Shown piece by piece: positions 1 to 12,736 of a DNA stretch of 64,000 nucleotides. This DNA comes from Arenicola marina. Lineage: Eukaryota; Annelida; Polychaeta; Arenicolidae. The translations under genes and the position numbers were made by a program. How positions within the stretch are numbered: the stretch's first letter is position 1; each line of letters opens with the position of its first letter. The stretch is taken from NCBI GenBank assembly GCA_964019135.1, contig OZ025257.1, positions 27,016,352 through 27,080,351 on the forward strand, in the 5' to 3' direction. Below the pieces are notes generated by a model. The model saw only the letters and a list, made by a program, of their open reading frames with translations, was not told the DNA's origin and did no database searches.

Positions 1-1031
1 AAAGTATGGAAGGACTGAGCACAGATTTTCTTTCCATATATACTAATGAATGATTTATCTAACACCAGATGCGCGGTTCCTGCCTCGTGTATTATATAAT
101 TAAATGATTTACCCCCTGTTACAAAAAGCGAAATTTTATCCCAATCGCTATGGTTTAATTCCTTTATTAAAATAAATGGCAATACAGTATTTTATGAGCA
201 CTGGTACAGCAAAGGCTTCAAGACTATACATGACATCATTGGCGGCGATAATTTGCTGCTCTCAGATGACCAGTTAAGGTGATAGTTAAGTTAAAGAGAT
301 ATGGAGTAAATTTTTTCACTTTTTAGAATATTATGGCCTTAGATCAGCTATACCCCGCAGCTGGAAGATAACCCTCCAAGGTGGAGAAAGAATAGGCTCG
401 ATAAATCTGAATTGTAAAACAGAATACACCTGTAGAAGTATTTATTGGAAACTTACTCCGAAACCAATCACTATTATACAGCGCAATAAATGGATGGAAA
501 TGTTTAGTTTTTCAGAAAATTAATGTTCTAATTATTGTTTATTACCTTTTAAAAATACTTTTGAGACCAAATTACAGTCGTTTGAATTCTCTGTACTATA
601 TAGGTTTGTACCATATAAGAGCAGGCCGTATAAAATGGGATTGGTAGACAGCAACATTTGTGACTATAGTTCGGAAATCGACACCATAACACACAGATTT
701 GTGCAATGTCCTGTGGTAAAACGTTTCTGGAATTGATTTGTGTACTGGTGGGAAAATATAATTAATGATAGGATCGATCTGTGGAATAATTCTAGGTGAT
801 GGCACGGACAATTATAAATTAAATAACTGCTTGTTGCTTGGAAAACATTTTATTCATACACAGAAATGCAAGACGCAACCAATCAGTTTCCCTGGGTTTA
901 GGGTAGTCTTGCAGTACCACATGCTTATGGAGAAACACATCCTACTAACGAGAGGGGAGTCAAATATATTTCAAGAAAGATGGGGGGTTTTTTTTAGCTT
1001 CCTTCATTTGAGTCCTAAGTTATCAAGCTGA
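1..1031 (+). mobile_element. L1/Tx1-like LINE, decayed 3' end of ORF2 (reverse transcriptase C-terminal region)
   Basis: Three consecutive frames give the typical C-terminal part of an L1/Tx1-type non-LTR reverse transcriptase, downstream of the catalytic domain. Frame 1 (about 103-282) reads LWFNSFIKING and VFYEHWYSKG. Frame 2 (293-733) reads FLEYYGLRSAIPRSW, then PFKNTFETKLQSF, then a degenerate zinc-knuckle region with HRFVQCPVVKRFWN. Frame 3 (about 765-1031) reads GDGTDNYKLNN, LLLGKHFIH, and ends with FQERWGVFF. The order and spacing match the family. In-frame stops at 521 and 734, and frame changes near 285 and 780, show it is dead. The 5' part lies outside the window or is too decayed to read. 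Function in a live copy would be target-primed reverse transcription. The exact clade (L1 versus Tx1) is inference. Confidence 0.85.
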
Positions 1032-1150
1032 AGTAAATGATGTATGTGTTATGCTATCGTCAATCGTGCAACTACGTACTATGGCAAAACTGTATGATTG
1101 GAACAATATTGTATGACTGTATCATTTCAACGAAATGCCAAAAAAAATCG

Positions 1151-1223
1151 CCTTTAATGTTGATAAATAATAGATCCATCACCTTTAATGTTGAAGGACA
1201 ATATTCATCACCTTTAATGTTGA
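1151..1223 (+). repeat. Three copies of a CCTTTAATGTTGA motif
   Basis: The 13-base motif CCTTTAATGTTGA occurs at 1151, 1182 and 1211, about 30 bp apart. It lies just downstream of the LINE coding end, so it may belong to the LINE 3' untranslated region. No function is evident. Confidence 0.6.
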
Positions 1224-1231
1224 GGTACGAT

Positions 1232-1844
1232 GGAACGATCAACATTACCCCGATCACAAAAACAAATGCACCAAGACACATACATGTAGGCGTCCAGCCA
1301 AACTCCTAAACCACGGCCACGTCTAATCGCCGTCTGAGCCTTATACTGGAGAGCTGGTCAGCTGTTAGTCTGCAGTGGAGGATTGGGGAAGCTTTACTTG
1401 TCCCCCAGACAAAGGCCAATCGATCATGGCGGCAGACTTATTCTCGGGCTTAAAGTAACATCGACTGAGATCATGCGACGGAACGGAATAACCCGACACG
1501 GTGTAACACAGACTGCAGGCATACAGCACGAGTAAAATCGACCCACAAATGCTGAAGTTGAAAAATACGACGAGTCTTTATGGGCACTTCTACCGGGGTA
1601 AAGGCTTAAGCCTTGATCAATCACATCACATCCACGACGTAGATCCCTAGAGGTAAACCATATAGGCGATGTTACCAGGGAGTACGGCAGCGAATATTTT
1701 GAAGTGAATGGATTTGCATTGACAACGTCATCGTCTGTACAACGTAACCATCACGACAAAGCCATCGCCATGACAACGCTGGCGCAGTGAAACCGTTTTT
1801 CGCACGTGCCAAAGTGGAAGGATTGTTTGGGGTTTAAAGCGAAC
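1232..1844. other. Unassigned sequence between LINE and minisatellite
   Basis: No coding similarity, RNA gene or repeat family was recognised here. Open frames are short and occur in several phases. Confidence 0.5.
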
Positions 1845-3530
1845 ATGATGAGGTCAGAACGGAATAGACCAGGCAATTTTACCCCGGAAAGTCCTTGTGG
1901 ACCAATGAACATGATGAGGTCAGAACGGAATAGACCAGGCAATTTTACCCCGGAAAGTCCTTGTGGACCAATGAACATGAGGTCAGAGCGGAATAGACCT
2001 GGCTATCGTACGACGGAAAGTCTTTGTGGACCAATGAACATGATGAGGTCAGAACGGAATAGACCAGGCAATCGTACGACGGAAAGTCCTTGTGGACCAA
2101 TGAACATGATGAGGTCAGAACGGAATAGACCAGGCAATCTTACGACGGAAAGTCCTTGTGGACCAATGAACATGAGGTCAGAACGGAATAGACCAGGCTA
2201 TCTTACGACGGAAAGTCCTTGTGGACCAATGAACATGAGGTCAGAACGGAATAGACCAGGCAATCTTACGACGGAAAGTCCTTGTGGACCAATGAACATG
2301 ATGAGGTCAGAACGGAATAGACCAGGCAATCTTACGACGGAAAGTCCTTGTGGACCAATGAACATGAGGTCAGAACGGAATAGACCAGGCAATCTTACGA
2401 CGGAAAGTCCTTGTGGACCAATGAACATGATGAGGTCAGAACGGAATAGACCAGGCAATCTTACGACGGAAAGTCCTTGTGGACCAATGAACATGATGAG
2501 GTCAGAACGGAATAGACCAGGCAATCTTACGACGGAAAGTCCTTGTGGACCAATGAACATGATGAGGTCAGAACGGAATAGACCAGGCAATCTTACGACG
2601 GAAAGTCCTTGTGGACCAATGAACATGAGGTCAGAACGGAATAGACCAGGCAATCTTACGACGGAAAGTCCTTGTGGACCAATGAACATGATGAGGTCAG
2701 AACGGAATAGACCAGGCAATCTTACGACGGAAAGTCCTTGTGGACCAATGAACATGATGAGGTCAGAACGGAATAGACCAGGCAATCTTACGACGGAAAG
2801 TCCTTGTGGACCAATGAACATGATGAGGTCAGAACGGAATAGACCAGGCAATCTTACGACGGAAAGTCCTTGTGGACCAATGAACATGAGGTCAGAACGG
2901 AATAGACCAGGCAATCTTACGACGGAAAGTCCTTGTGGACCAATGAACATGATGAGGTCAGAACGGAATAGACCAGGCAATCTTACGACGGAAAGTCCTT
3001 GTGGACCAATGAACATGATGAGGTCAGAACGGAATAGACCAGGCAATCTTACGACGGAAAGTCCTTGTGGACCAATGAACATGAGGTCAGAACGGAATAG
3101 ACCAGGCTATCGTACGACGGAAAGTCCTTGTGGACCAATGAACATGAGGTCAGAGCGGAATAGACCAGGCAATCTTACGACGGAAAGTCCTTGTGGACCA
3201 ATGAACATGATGAGATCAGAACAGAATAGACCAGGCAATCTTACGACGGAAAGTCCTTGTGGACCAATGAACATGAGGTCAGAACGGAATAGACCAGGCT
3301 ATCGTACGACGGAAAGTCCTTGTGGACCAATGAACATGAGGTCAGAGCGGAATAGACCAGGCAATCTTACGACGGAAAGTCCTTGTGGACCAATGAACAT
3401 GATGAGATCAGAACAGAATAGACCAGGCAATCTTACGACGGAAAGTCCTTGTGGACCAATGAACATGATGAGATCAGAACAGAATAGACCAGGCTATCTT
3501 ACGACGGAAAGTCCTTGTGGACCAACCAAC
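1845..3530 (+). repeat. 66/63-bp minisatellite, 26 units, open on both strands
   Basis: Units of 66 bp (16 copies) and 63 bp (10 copies, lacking one ATG triplet) run head to tail. Because both lengths are multiples of three, one forward frame (ATG at 1806, stop ending 3563) stays open for 585 codons, with a 22/21-residue repeat of the type MMRSERNRPGNLTTESPCG. The opposite strand is also open across most of the array. Units differ mainly at the codons for N/Y, F/R/L, P/T and R/Q, and these changes are non-synonymous, which does not look like purifying selection. The last units form a three-unit higher-order pattern (units 20-22 repeated as 23-25). I see no signal peptide, promoter or splice context that would make this a gene. 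A lineage-specific repetitive protein cannot be excluded. Confidence 0.93.
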
Positions 3531-5026
3531 GAAGCCATACGCTCCGACTTTGGCCCAGAATGATGAAAAACATTCTTCGTTCCATAAATATATAGCTATT
3601 CCTGATTGCCCCATTGATCAAATAAACGATAGCAGAACCAATGTTTCTCATTCAATCTATCTAAGTTACCCGGTAAACTGCATGTTAAATAGCGATAAAT
3701 CAATGGCTGGGAAAGCAAAAAATGTAGATTAAAAACATTGCATTTCCATATCCAATCGGAATGGTTTGTCCGTTTTTTTGTTTCTTTTGGGAGGGGGGGG
3801 GGTGCACCGTGGTTGTAGTCTGCGGTATCGACACAAAGGGTTCCTGTAGCGCCATAACGAGGCTGTGTTCTCTTGGGCTAACAAGGGGTAGTTAAATACA
3901 CACCCAAAGCAATGCCATGTACTAGTACTCCCAATGGTTTATTGGCAGCATTTCGGTTTCATTTCAGCTTGTTGAAATACTGAATACTGCGCAGTTAGCT
4001 CTGATGCGCCTACTCCATTTGCTCACTTTACATTCGTTTACAGACAACACCAAACACAAAATTAGCAAAGGGAATGTAAATCTCCATTTAAACGCCAATT
4101 TATGTGCGGAAGAATAGCCCGGTGACCCACGGGATGGCATATTGTATTGGGTCCCCATGTTATTGACTTTCCCGTTGCACCAGATTCTTTCAATGCCAAC
4201 CGTTCTGAGGTCCTTTTGTGATATTGACATCATATATAGGAATCTCTTGGTATTAAGTAGCAATTACTAAAATAGAAGAAAGAAGAGTTTAAAGGTATAA
4301 TGTGGGGGGATGGGCCAAGACTTCCGCACTGGAGCGGGGTGTGTGGCAATTCAAAGTGTAAGAACAGTATTCATGGATTTCTTCAGCAGCTCCTCTACTC
4401 CCCGCCCTCCCCCCCCCCCCTAGCCCCTACCCCCTCCCCCATCTCCCCCAGATCCGACAAACCAAACTGGCTGCGGCATGATACTTATTAGTATACGGGG
4501 AATACATCTGTTTCCCCATGGAATGTGAATGAACACATTGGCATAGACAGTGGTAACCTGCGAAAGGACGACAGATACCTTCAAGCCTTCCAGTAGGTCG
4601 TCCCCTCAGACTATTCTCTGGAAGACTACAATAGAAGCGTTGGATATCATAATAAGGATTTATATATATTGCATTAGGGGGGCTTCACAAAATATAAGGC
4701 CAGGGCAGTGGTGCGTCCCGGTGCATGCTCGTCTATGCTCCGATCTCCCCTAAAGTTAAAGTTGACTAAGTAGGGGATTCCCAAGTGTGACCTCGATGTT
4801 GCCACTGTTGTGACGCAATCGATTCTTCCTCCATATTCCATGCTACGGCAAATAGTTTCTCTTTCACGGGGAGCGGTCGATGAGACCCGTATATTTATAT
4901 TCAGAGGAGTTGGTGAAGTCAAATCAGCCACCCAGAAGCATTCTTCTAACCACTTATCGCTAACGAAATCACTAGCGGTCGACGTAAAGTTTGATGTGAG
5001 CTAGGTACCCCGGCGGACACCCGACG
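3531..5026. other. Unassigned sequence with homopolymer G/C tracts
   Basis: No gene recognised. A poly-G run lies near 3788-3800 and a C-rich pyrimidine tract near 4397-4450. Short ORFs on both strands show no family signature. Confidence 0.5.
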
Positions 5027-5251
5027 CAGTGGCGGATCCAGCGGGGGGGCTTCTGGGGCTATAGCCCCCCCCCCCCCCCTGGTCAAGCCGCAGAACCACC
5101 CACCCCCCGCCCCCCTCCACCGACAGGTTTAGCCCCGAGAATAAAGCAGCGTATCGCAGTCCAGGAGCAGCAACCTAATGCTGGAGAAGGACCTGTGCCC
5201 CCCCCCCGCCTTCCGCCGCCTATGCACTGTAGTTTCGAAATTCAAGCCCCT
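5027..5251 (+). mobile_element. Partial hAT-like MITE end with C/G homopolymers
   Basis: The segment begins CAGTGGCGGATCCAG followed by a G-run, a short spacer with GGGGCTATAGCCCC and a long C-run. This layout is common in small non-autonomous hAT-type elements. A matching right end cannot be placed with certainty: GATTCGCCCCTG near 5480 or a related sequence near 5550 could serve, with the element at 5252 nested inside. Confidence 0.45.
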
Positions 5252-5459
5252 CAGGGGCGGATCTAGTGGGGGGGGGGGGTTACGAGGGATGCAACGCCCC
5301 CCCCCCTTGGGAACCTGAACATACACTGTTCAAGTCGGCTTCTCCGAGCACCCCCCGCCCCCCTGGTCGGAAGTTTTTCAGAGCGCGCACCCGACACCCC
5401 CGATCGGAAGTTTTCAGAGCAACCCCGCCCCCCCTTGGCAAATTCCTAGATCCGCCTTG
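5252..5459 (+). mobile_element. CAGGGGCGG-ended MITE, copy 1
   Basis: It starts CAGGGGCGGATCTAG and ends with a decayed inverse (CTAGATCCGCCTTG). Its interior shares the sequence around ACATACACTGTT, CGGCTTCTCCGAGCACC and the final TTGGCAAATTCCTAGATC with the copy at 9400-9572. This copy is longer because of extra G/C runs and a second GGTCGGAAGTTTTCAGAGC-like segment. No transposase is encoded. Confidence 0.75.
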
Positions 5460-6769
5460 CCCCCCACCCCCTACAGTCTTGATTCGCCCCTGTAGTATGC
5501 CCTGTAATCGCGAAATTCAAGCCTCCCCACCCTCTAAAGTCTGAATCCACCCCTCCGACGGGCACCCAACGGGCTACAAAGCGGGTTGGTCCCTCATTTA
5601 CCCGGAGTAAGAGGCCAGTAAGTTCAAAGGAAGATGCCTCACCTTGTTCTGACCGAGAATTCTCGGCGAACTCTCGCAAACGTGACTGCCCATGCGGCAT
5701 CGCACGAGACGTTCACCACGTATTCGGAGTCGTGTTATTGCGCGTTCATCCCAATTCCCTATCAAGCTATCAACGGTGCAATAAGTCGCACTGGCTAATC
5801 TTGTAATCTTCTGGTAAAAAAAATTGGGCTGAATAAAATTAACCATGCACTAGTGATCAACGTTAGAGCGGTCGAACGGCTAAAGTGCATGCGTGTAGCC
5901 CATATAAATGTTTTTCATAATGATTTGCCAAGTACTTTGTACAATTATGTTGCACGAACATGCTTCATATAGGTCTACATTTGAAGTTGCAAGTAAATGA
6001 TGACCACTATTTTAAATATGTAGTCCAAGAATATTCGAAATACAAATGCTTACCAATAACAAGGACAAGTAAAGAATAGAAAACGAGCATGAGCGTGAAA
6101 TGGAAAACGCAACCTTGACCGTGGGTCAGGGGGACTGGTCTGCCAACAAATTATTCCAAAACGACACTCCTTTTTAATTATGACCCATTTATACAATTCT
6201 TGAATGGTGCTGAGCTGTGTGAACACAATGTTGTAGAAATCTAACCTAATCAGCGACCGGAGACGTTTCCATGGAAACCAATGAAAACGACACGTTATAT
6301 ATGTCTTTGGTTTGCGCCGTAACTATAATGGTGTCTCTAATCCACGAGAGGCATGGGCACGGCACAGCCCTAGGGAGGGAGGGAGGGTGGGGGAAGCAGG
6401 TCGCGTATGGAAAGGTGCAGGTGGGGGTGGGACGGGGGGGGGGGGGGCTGCGGACTGACAAGGCAATAGACCTCCGTGCGCTTGGCGCCCACGTTATTCA
6501 GGCTTACCGCCTTAATTAAGTGACCTAAACGAACGTCGTTCCATGACTATTCCTTCATTTATTTATAATGATCACCTACACTTAGGATATTTTCCCGGGG
6601 AAGAGAGAGGGGGTGGGGCGTCATTTTATATAATTAAGGATATATTTTTCAATTTTACTGCAGATATGCTCTGGTCAGGTTACTTAGTATAAATACTGAT
6701 TTTCGCCGGTAAGGCGGGTTGTGGATATAAATCTGAACACGTGAACAGAATTAGCCAATCACACGCAAG
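5460..6769. other. Unassigned sequence
   Basis: No gene recognised. G-rich tracts lie near 6378-6449 and 6597-6620. ORFs here read through low-complexity sequence. Confidence 0.5.
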
Positions 6770-6811
6770 ACGTTGACGTTGACGTTGACGTTGTTACGTT
6801 GACGTTGTTAC
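6770..6811 (+). repeat. GACGTT short tandem repeat
   Basis: A run of GACGTT/GTTACGTT hexamer-like units directly abuts the next minisatellite, whose units begin with CGTTGCAAAA. The short repeat may have expanded from the edge of that array. Confidence 0.7.
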
Positions 6812-7142
6812 GTTGCAAAATATCCGCCCGTTGCAAAATTTCCGCCCGCAAAAATCGTTGCATTATGTCCGCCCAAAAATGATTTCGTCGTTGCAAAATA
6901 TCCGCCCGGCAAATATCGTTGCATTATGTCCGCCCAAAACTCAATTCGTCGTTGCAAAATGTCCGCCCGGAAAATATAGTTGCATTATATCCGCCCAAAA
7001 CTCAATTTGTCGTTGCAAAATGTCCGCTCGGCAAATATCGTTGCATTATGTCCGCCCAAAACTCAATTCGTCGTTGCAAAATGTCCGTCCGTTGCAATAT
7101 GTCCGCCCAAAACTCAATTCATCGTTGCAAAATGTCCGCCTG
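6812..7142 (+). repeat. 61-bp minisatellite (TTGCAAAATGTCCGCC type)
   Basis: Units of 61 bp are made of two related halves: TTGCATTATGTCCGCCC followed by an AAAACTCAATTCGTC spacer, then TTGCAAAATGTCCGCCCGG followed by AAATATCG. The marker GTTGCATT occurs at 6918, 6979 and 7040, exactly 61 bp apart. Both ends are partial or shortened units. Since 61 is not a multiple of three, the overlapping short ORFs in all frames are repeat artefacts. Confidence 0.9.
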
Positions 7143-7170
7143 TTACAGTCATTATGTGTCGGTTGGTTGA

Positions 7171-7326
7171 AAGGGGTCAATCTGGTTCTGACGGGTCAAT
7201 CTGGATCTGAGGGGTCAATCTGGATCTCATGGATCAAATCCAGATATGTGGGGTCAAATCTGGATCTGAGGGGTCAACCTGGATCTGAAAGGTCAAATCT
7301 GGATCTGTCAGGTCAATCTGGATCTC
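7171..7326 (+). repeat. GGGTCAAATCTGGATCT minisatellite, locus 1 (plus orientation)
   Basis: About eight degenerate units of 18-20 bp with consensus GAGGGGTCAAATCTGGATCT. It follows the 61-bp minisatellite with a short spacer. The same family occurs inverted at 9250-10735 and in this orientation at 37855-38445. Confidence 0.88.
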
Positions 7327-9249
7327 GAAATAAAAAAAAAGCACACATTTTGGGTTATTAAAGCAACCTCTATAGTCCCAGTTACATTTTGCATTTCATG
7401 GTATTATAGGTTCGCACGAGGTCCATGTGATCTTACGAGTGCTAGACGGGGGGTTGTCCCATTCTATTTCGGCATGTCAAATGGAGACAACGCTTAGCAA
7501 GGCTCGTAATAAGCGTAAAAAAATCTTATTCTTGACATATATCTCCTTGAAATTTTGCAATGCGCACGTTGTAGATTAAGATGATCCACAAGGAAGGCAA
7601 CATATGCCGTGGAATTAAACCTATATTCATGTTACAATCCTTTTGATAGTGACAGGGCAATAAAATTGGATGAAGGGCCATATTTATCGCGGTCCATGCA
7701 TCGGGAAGAACAAATGGACGCATGTCACAACGTGGAATCGCTTATCGGCGAACGGCTTACCATAACTACCATGATGACGTAACGGGAAGCATATAGGAGT
7801 CAACCACGCAGCCGTGTTTTGAGCACGAGCGCGTGCAAGGTTACTTCAAAGGAATGATAATATACAGATCGTAGCCTCGCGGCTTTGTAATCCTTCCCAC
7901 GGCTCGACGCTGCAAAGGGTGTCACATTTCGCTGCCACTTGTACGGTGCATAGCTGAACATATTGTACCCTTTTGTGTGTGTGGGGGGGTGGGGGGAGTG
8001 GGGGTGTTGCGCTTTAGGGCAGGTGTTTGTCGTGGCGCATAGCCGGTTTCAGCTCCTATGCGGCTGTTGGCGCCAGCCCGACAACCAAGCAAATCGCCTT
8101 ATTCACATGTTGGGAATTCCCACGCGAGAACGAGGCTATACCTGCAAGTTTGCGCGCGAACGGCTAGTGCATGTGATGCGTGGCCCTGGTGAGTGGCACA
8201 AGGGCTTTTCTCTCCTACCGTCAATGGTCACTATTAAGTCTGTCAGGTCATTATTGTTCAAACTAGTTAACAAATAATAACTATTTATGCAAATTTTAAT
8301 CTTTTTCAAGCACATTTGACAATAGCCGAACGTGTAGGCCTATGCCACACGGAACGGGTGACCCCCTGTAGCTGGGAGGTATCCCCGACCAGCAGTGGGA
8401 TGCTATTAGTTCAACAGAGCTTATCTGCTTAGTGGAAGATAGCCAAGGTCCATATGTTGATTTGTCCATTGGAAAGTTAACGGCAAATTAAATCAAACGT
8501 TTCCCTTTGGATAGTGGGGTCGTGCGTTCAATTCCCGAGGGGTGCAATTATTTTTTTCCCTGCATTTCGTGCAACAACCACATTCTCCCATAAAAATGGC
8601 CATCACTGTTTTAAGATTAGTCTTGTGCATCTAGGCGTAAGCGACCGATTAGTTCATGCAACGGCACAGGCACAATCAATACGTGCATGGAGTATGCTCC
8701 GATCATATAATACCGGGTGAAGCACCGGGTTCAACAACACTGGTGTGCACAAGTTTCACGGGGGTCTATCATATGGGTAGTAGGCGAAGAATGTCCGGGT
8801 CATAGGATTCACTCAATACTCAATACAAAATACTCACAATAAAAACGAAAACGATACTAGGTCCATAGACGGACATGTTACAGCACAAAGATCCTAGCTA
8901 ACGTGAAAAGCGAGTTAAAAAATATAGGGGGGCCTCCATGTCAATTGACCCTTGTTGCATGCCGCAGCAGGAAACTACCCCACTCTTTTCAAATATCCTC
9001 GCCCCAAACGACCCTCATTTTTCACATGTACTTGCTCTAGAACACACACACCCTTTTCATCTGCCTGAAATCGGTCATGTTAGTACTGCAATCATCCGGG
9101 AGCTATTTTGCAGCGAACCCGCAGCAGTGTCTCCCATTAGATTTCACAGCCTCGTTTTGGCGTCAATATGGCGATCCCCTGAATAAGGCGAATTAGGCTC
9201 CCAGTTCCAGCGAGATCATTCGTGTCAAGCGCCCTAAGCTACAGAGCTG
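7327..9249. other. Unassigned sequence
   Basis: No gene or repeat family recognised. A weak tRNA-like phrase at 8518-8540 (GTCGTGCGTTCAATTCCCG) resembles a pol III B box, but no matching A box or acceptor stem was found. The short ORFs carry no motifs. Confidence 0.5.
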
Positions 9250-10735
9250 AAGCTCACTCTCAGGACCCGTATTGGCCCCTAAGGTCCGGATTGAGCCTTC
9301 TGATCCCGAATGTCTGTATTGACCTTTAAGATCCTGATTTAATCCATCGTATCAGTATTTGACTATGATCATCTCCAATAGACCTCTAGGATCCCAATTC
9401 AGGGGCGGATCTAGGTGGGTGGGGGGTGGGTTACGGGGGTTGCAACCCCCTCCCCTTAAAAACCTTAACATACACTGTTAAAGTCGGCTTCTCCGAGCAC
9501 CCCTCCCCCCTCCGGTCGCAACTTTTCAGACAGCAACCCCGCCCCCTTGGTAAATTCCTAGATCCGCCCCTGCAATTGGATCCCCAGGATCCGAACTGAT
9601 TCATAGAAGCCCGATTTACACCTTAGATCCAGAACGGATTCTTCACAATTCCATTAGGATTGACCCTTCTGATCTATATTTGTGCCCTCAGACCCGAATT
9701 TGACCTCTTAGATCCATATTTTACCCCTTAGATCCAAATTGACCCTTCCAATCCAGATTTGACCCTTCCGATCCAGATATGACCTCTGAATCCAGATTGA
9801 ACCATCAGATCCGGATTGACCCCTCAGATTCCGTTTTGACCCCTCAGATCCCGATTTGACCCCTCAGATCCAGATTTGACCCTTCAGATCCAGATTGACT
9901 TCTCAGATCCAGATTTGACCTCTTAGATCCAGATTTGCCCCTTTAGATGTAGATGTGACCTCTTAAGTCCAGATTTTGACCCTTCAGATCCAGATGTGCC
10001 CCTTTAGATCCAGATTGACCCATCAGATCTAGATTAACCCCTCAGATCCAGATTGACCCCTCAGATCCAGATGTCACCTCTGAAGTCCAGATATGACCCT
10101 TCAGATCCAGATTTGACCTATCAGATCCAGATTTATCCTACAGATCCAGATTGCTCTGACAGATCCAGATTGCTCCGACAGATCCAGATTGCTCCGACAG
10201 ATCCAGATTGCTCCGACAGATCCAGATTGCTCCGACAGATCCAGATGGCTCCGACAGATCCAGATGGCTCCGACAGATCCAGGTATGACCCCACATATCC
10301 GGATTTGACCTATGAGATCCAGATTGACCCTTCTGATCCAGATTTGACCTCTTAGGTCCATATTATACCTCTCAGATCCAAATTGACCCTTCAGATCCAG
10401 ATTTGACCTCTTAGGTCCATATCATGCCCCTCAGATCAAAATTGACCCTTCCGATCCAGATTTGACCTCTTAAATCCAGATTAAACCATCAGATGTACAT
10501 TGACCCCACAGATCCAAATTGACCCTTCAGATCCAGATTTGACCTCTTAGATCCGGATTTGACCCATCAGATCCGGATTTGACCCATCGAATCCAGATTG
10601 ACCCATCAGATGCACATTGACCCTTCAGATCCAGATGGACTCTTTATATCGAGATTTGATCCTCAGACCCAGATGTGACCCCTCAGATCTAGATTTGACC
10701 CCTTGGATCCAGATTGACCATTCTTATCCCGGAGA
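9250..10735 (-). repeat. GGGTCAAATCTGGATCT minisatellite, locus 2 (inverted, about 1.5 kb)
   Basis: Read on the plus strand the unit is AGATCCAGATTTGACCCCTC, i.e. the reverse complement of the 7171 family. Units are 18-21 bp and very degenerate at the 5' edge, more regular from 9830 on. A homogeneous sub-array of a 19-bp variant (AGATCCAGATTGCTCCGAC) at about 10141-10283 points to recent local amplification. A MITE interrupts the array at 9400-9572. Most units carry a GATC site. Confidence 0.92.
9400..9572 (+). mobile_element. CAGGGGCGG-ended MITE, copy 2, with perfect 15-bp inverted ends
   Basis: The 173-bp element starts CAGGGGCGGATCTAG (9400-9414) and ends with its exact reverse complement (9558-9572). 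CAATT lies immediately outside both ends (9395-9399 and 9573-9577), a candidate 5-bp target duplication; removing the element and one CAATT restores a continuous GATCC minisatellite. The terminal sequence is hAT-like, although typical hAT duplications are 8 bp. It encodes no protein. Confidence 0.88.
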
Positions 10736-12607
10736 CACATGCCCAGATCGACACAACCCACCCACACCCCTCTCTTTCCTTCCCGTCAATGCTCACTCAC
10801 ACAATCAGGTTTGAGCAGTCCCCACAGTAACCTTCCTCAGAATTATTGGCCTCATCTGCCAATGATTAAGGACAGAATAAAAATATTGTGACCTTGAGCG
10901 TTGACCTACACACCCCGCTAATGAACTTGACTAAGCCATGTCGGTTACACGCAGACGCACACACACACACACACCTGTAGACAAACTGATATATGTCGGA
11001 AACCCCGTCATAACAAATCAGACCGATATATGAAATTTAGATAATAACAGAACGCACCGAGATTAGACTTTAAAATCTTGCTTTGACGAAAATCTGTATG
11101 CTAAATACGCAGGCAGAGGACCAAACGAACCTATAAAGTTGAGGCTGAAGCCCAGCTGAAGCTGTTCCGATATTTTGCGTCCAGTGGTAGTTGTTGTCTA
11201 AACCTACTGGTCGCTCCATCGGCGGTGACGTCATTAACAGTGCACTGGGGCGGGTGCCCATGGCAAGTTGGATGGTGGTGCAAATTCTTGGAACTTCACA
11301 AATTTAGGGTAAAATCCATGGTACCATGGGTAATGTTTAGTATATTCCCAAAAGTGTAACTGGAAAAGTAAATGAAATGCCCCCGAAACTGCCTCAATTT
11401 AAAATTGTATTATTATTCTTTTTCACAACAACCCTAGGGGGCTCTGGATGATAGCGGCCTCTAACCTTAACATGATGATGTTGCATATTGCATCTTGACC
11501 CATCTGCTACCTGCTTCCCATCTGGTTTCTATCGATCGGCCGCACAAAACAACAAATTCACAAACTCAAGGCTTTATTACGTAATACATTAACTGAACAT
11601 TCGGTTCGATCGGCCCAATCAGTAGTAAGAAGATTCGTTTTTACTCAGAAATAATAAACATATCGCTATGATATGCGACTATATTTTGGCACTCTTTGAC
11701 ACCATATATGTTTCGATGCTCGACCTGTTGGTGTGTGACGTCAATGGACAAGCGAAAGTTGACTTCCGGCGTCAACTATAATCAGGATTTCCAGCTCGCT
11801 TATACGGTTCTGAGTGACGCCAAAGGCAACTCCACTAAATTCAAGATGGCGCCCATCCGCCACACAAACCCTCAAACCTGAGAATGTCTGCATCGCACTT
11901 TGATGCCGGAAACGCGTCATCATGACGTCATCATGGCCAAATTAAAACATTTGTTGGCGAAGAATACCTTGACTACAAGTCAATATGGTTGGCGCGCGAA
12001 GTCGCTCCACATCTTAGAAATAATCCACTAAGGGGTAGACCTATTACTCAGAAACAAAGCGTACGATGTGAAACGTTAGAGAAGCTCAGCGACGTTTTTT
12101 AATGACACCCTCTTCATCATGCTCCACCGTATTAGTGAGATTGCCTTCCTTGATACATGGCGGCGCTTTAAGCGATTAAGAATCTATTTGCCGATTAATA
12201 AGAAGACCTAGTCAGTGGCTGGCAGGAGCGACACCCGTGGGTGAGATTGAGGAGATATCGATCTGCCCGGAGAGCTTACAGTACTGGATCAAACAACATA
12301 AGCTTACTTCAAAGACAGGACAAATAATTAGATAGGTCGCATCTGCGAAACGATGGGAAACGGTTTCTTTGAGCCTCCTGACGATCCGACCAAGGAGATT
12401 GTTAATATTAATGACGACAGAAATGTAGCCAGATATTAAATTACTTAATGCTCTTATGAAGAGCGCCTTTTAGAATCTGTATCTGCTAATGATTCTGTTC
12501 CGCAGAGGCAATCACTATGACTTGTAATTACAAGGAATTACGAGAGTATGTATCGCTAATAACCATCAAGAAATCAAGACATAAGTAAGATCAAGGAAAT
12601 AAAAACC
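10736..12607. other. Unassigned sequence with a CA microsatellite and a CRE-like palindrome
   Basis: A (CA)n run lies at 10957-10974. A TGACGTCA palindrome lies at 11923-11930 within a CATCATGACGTCATCATG context. No coding family was recognised. Confidence 0.5.
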
Positions 12608-12681
12608 TCCTTGTTCGATGTCGGCTCTCCTTTTCATTGTGAAAAAAAATTCACCAAGCGATGGATTGTTCACCCACCAGT

Positions 12682-12736
<55 letters not shown>

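Noticed and set aside
8518..8540. B-box-like sequence suggesting another SINE
   Set aside because: No A box at the right distance and no match to the two SINE families in the window.
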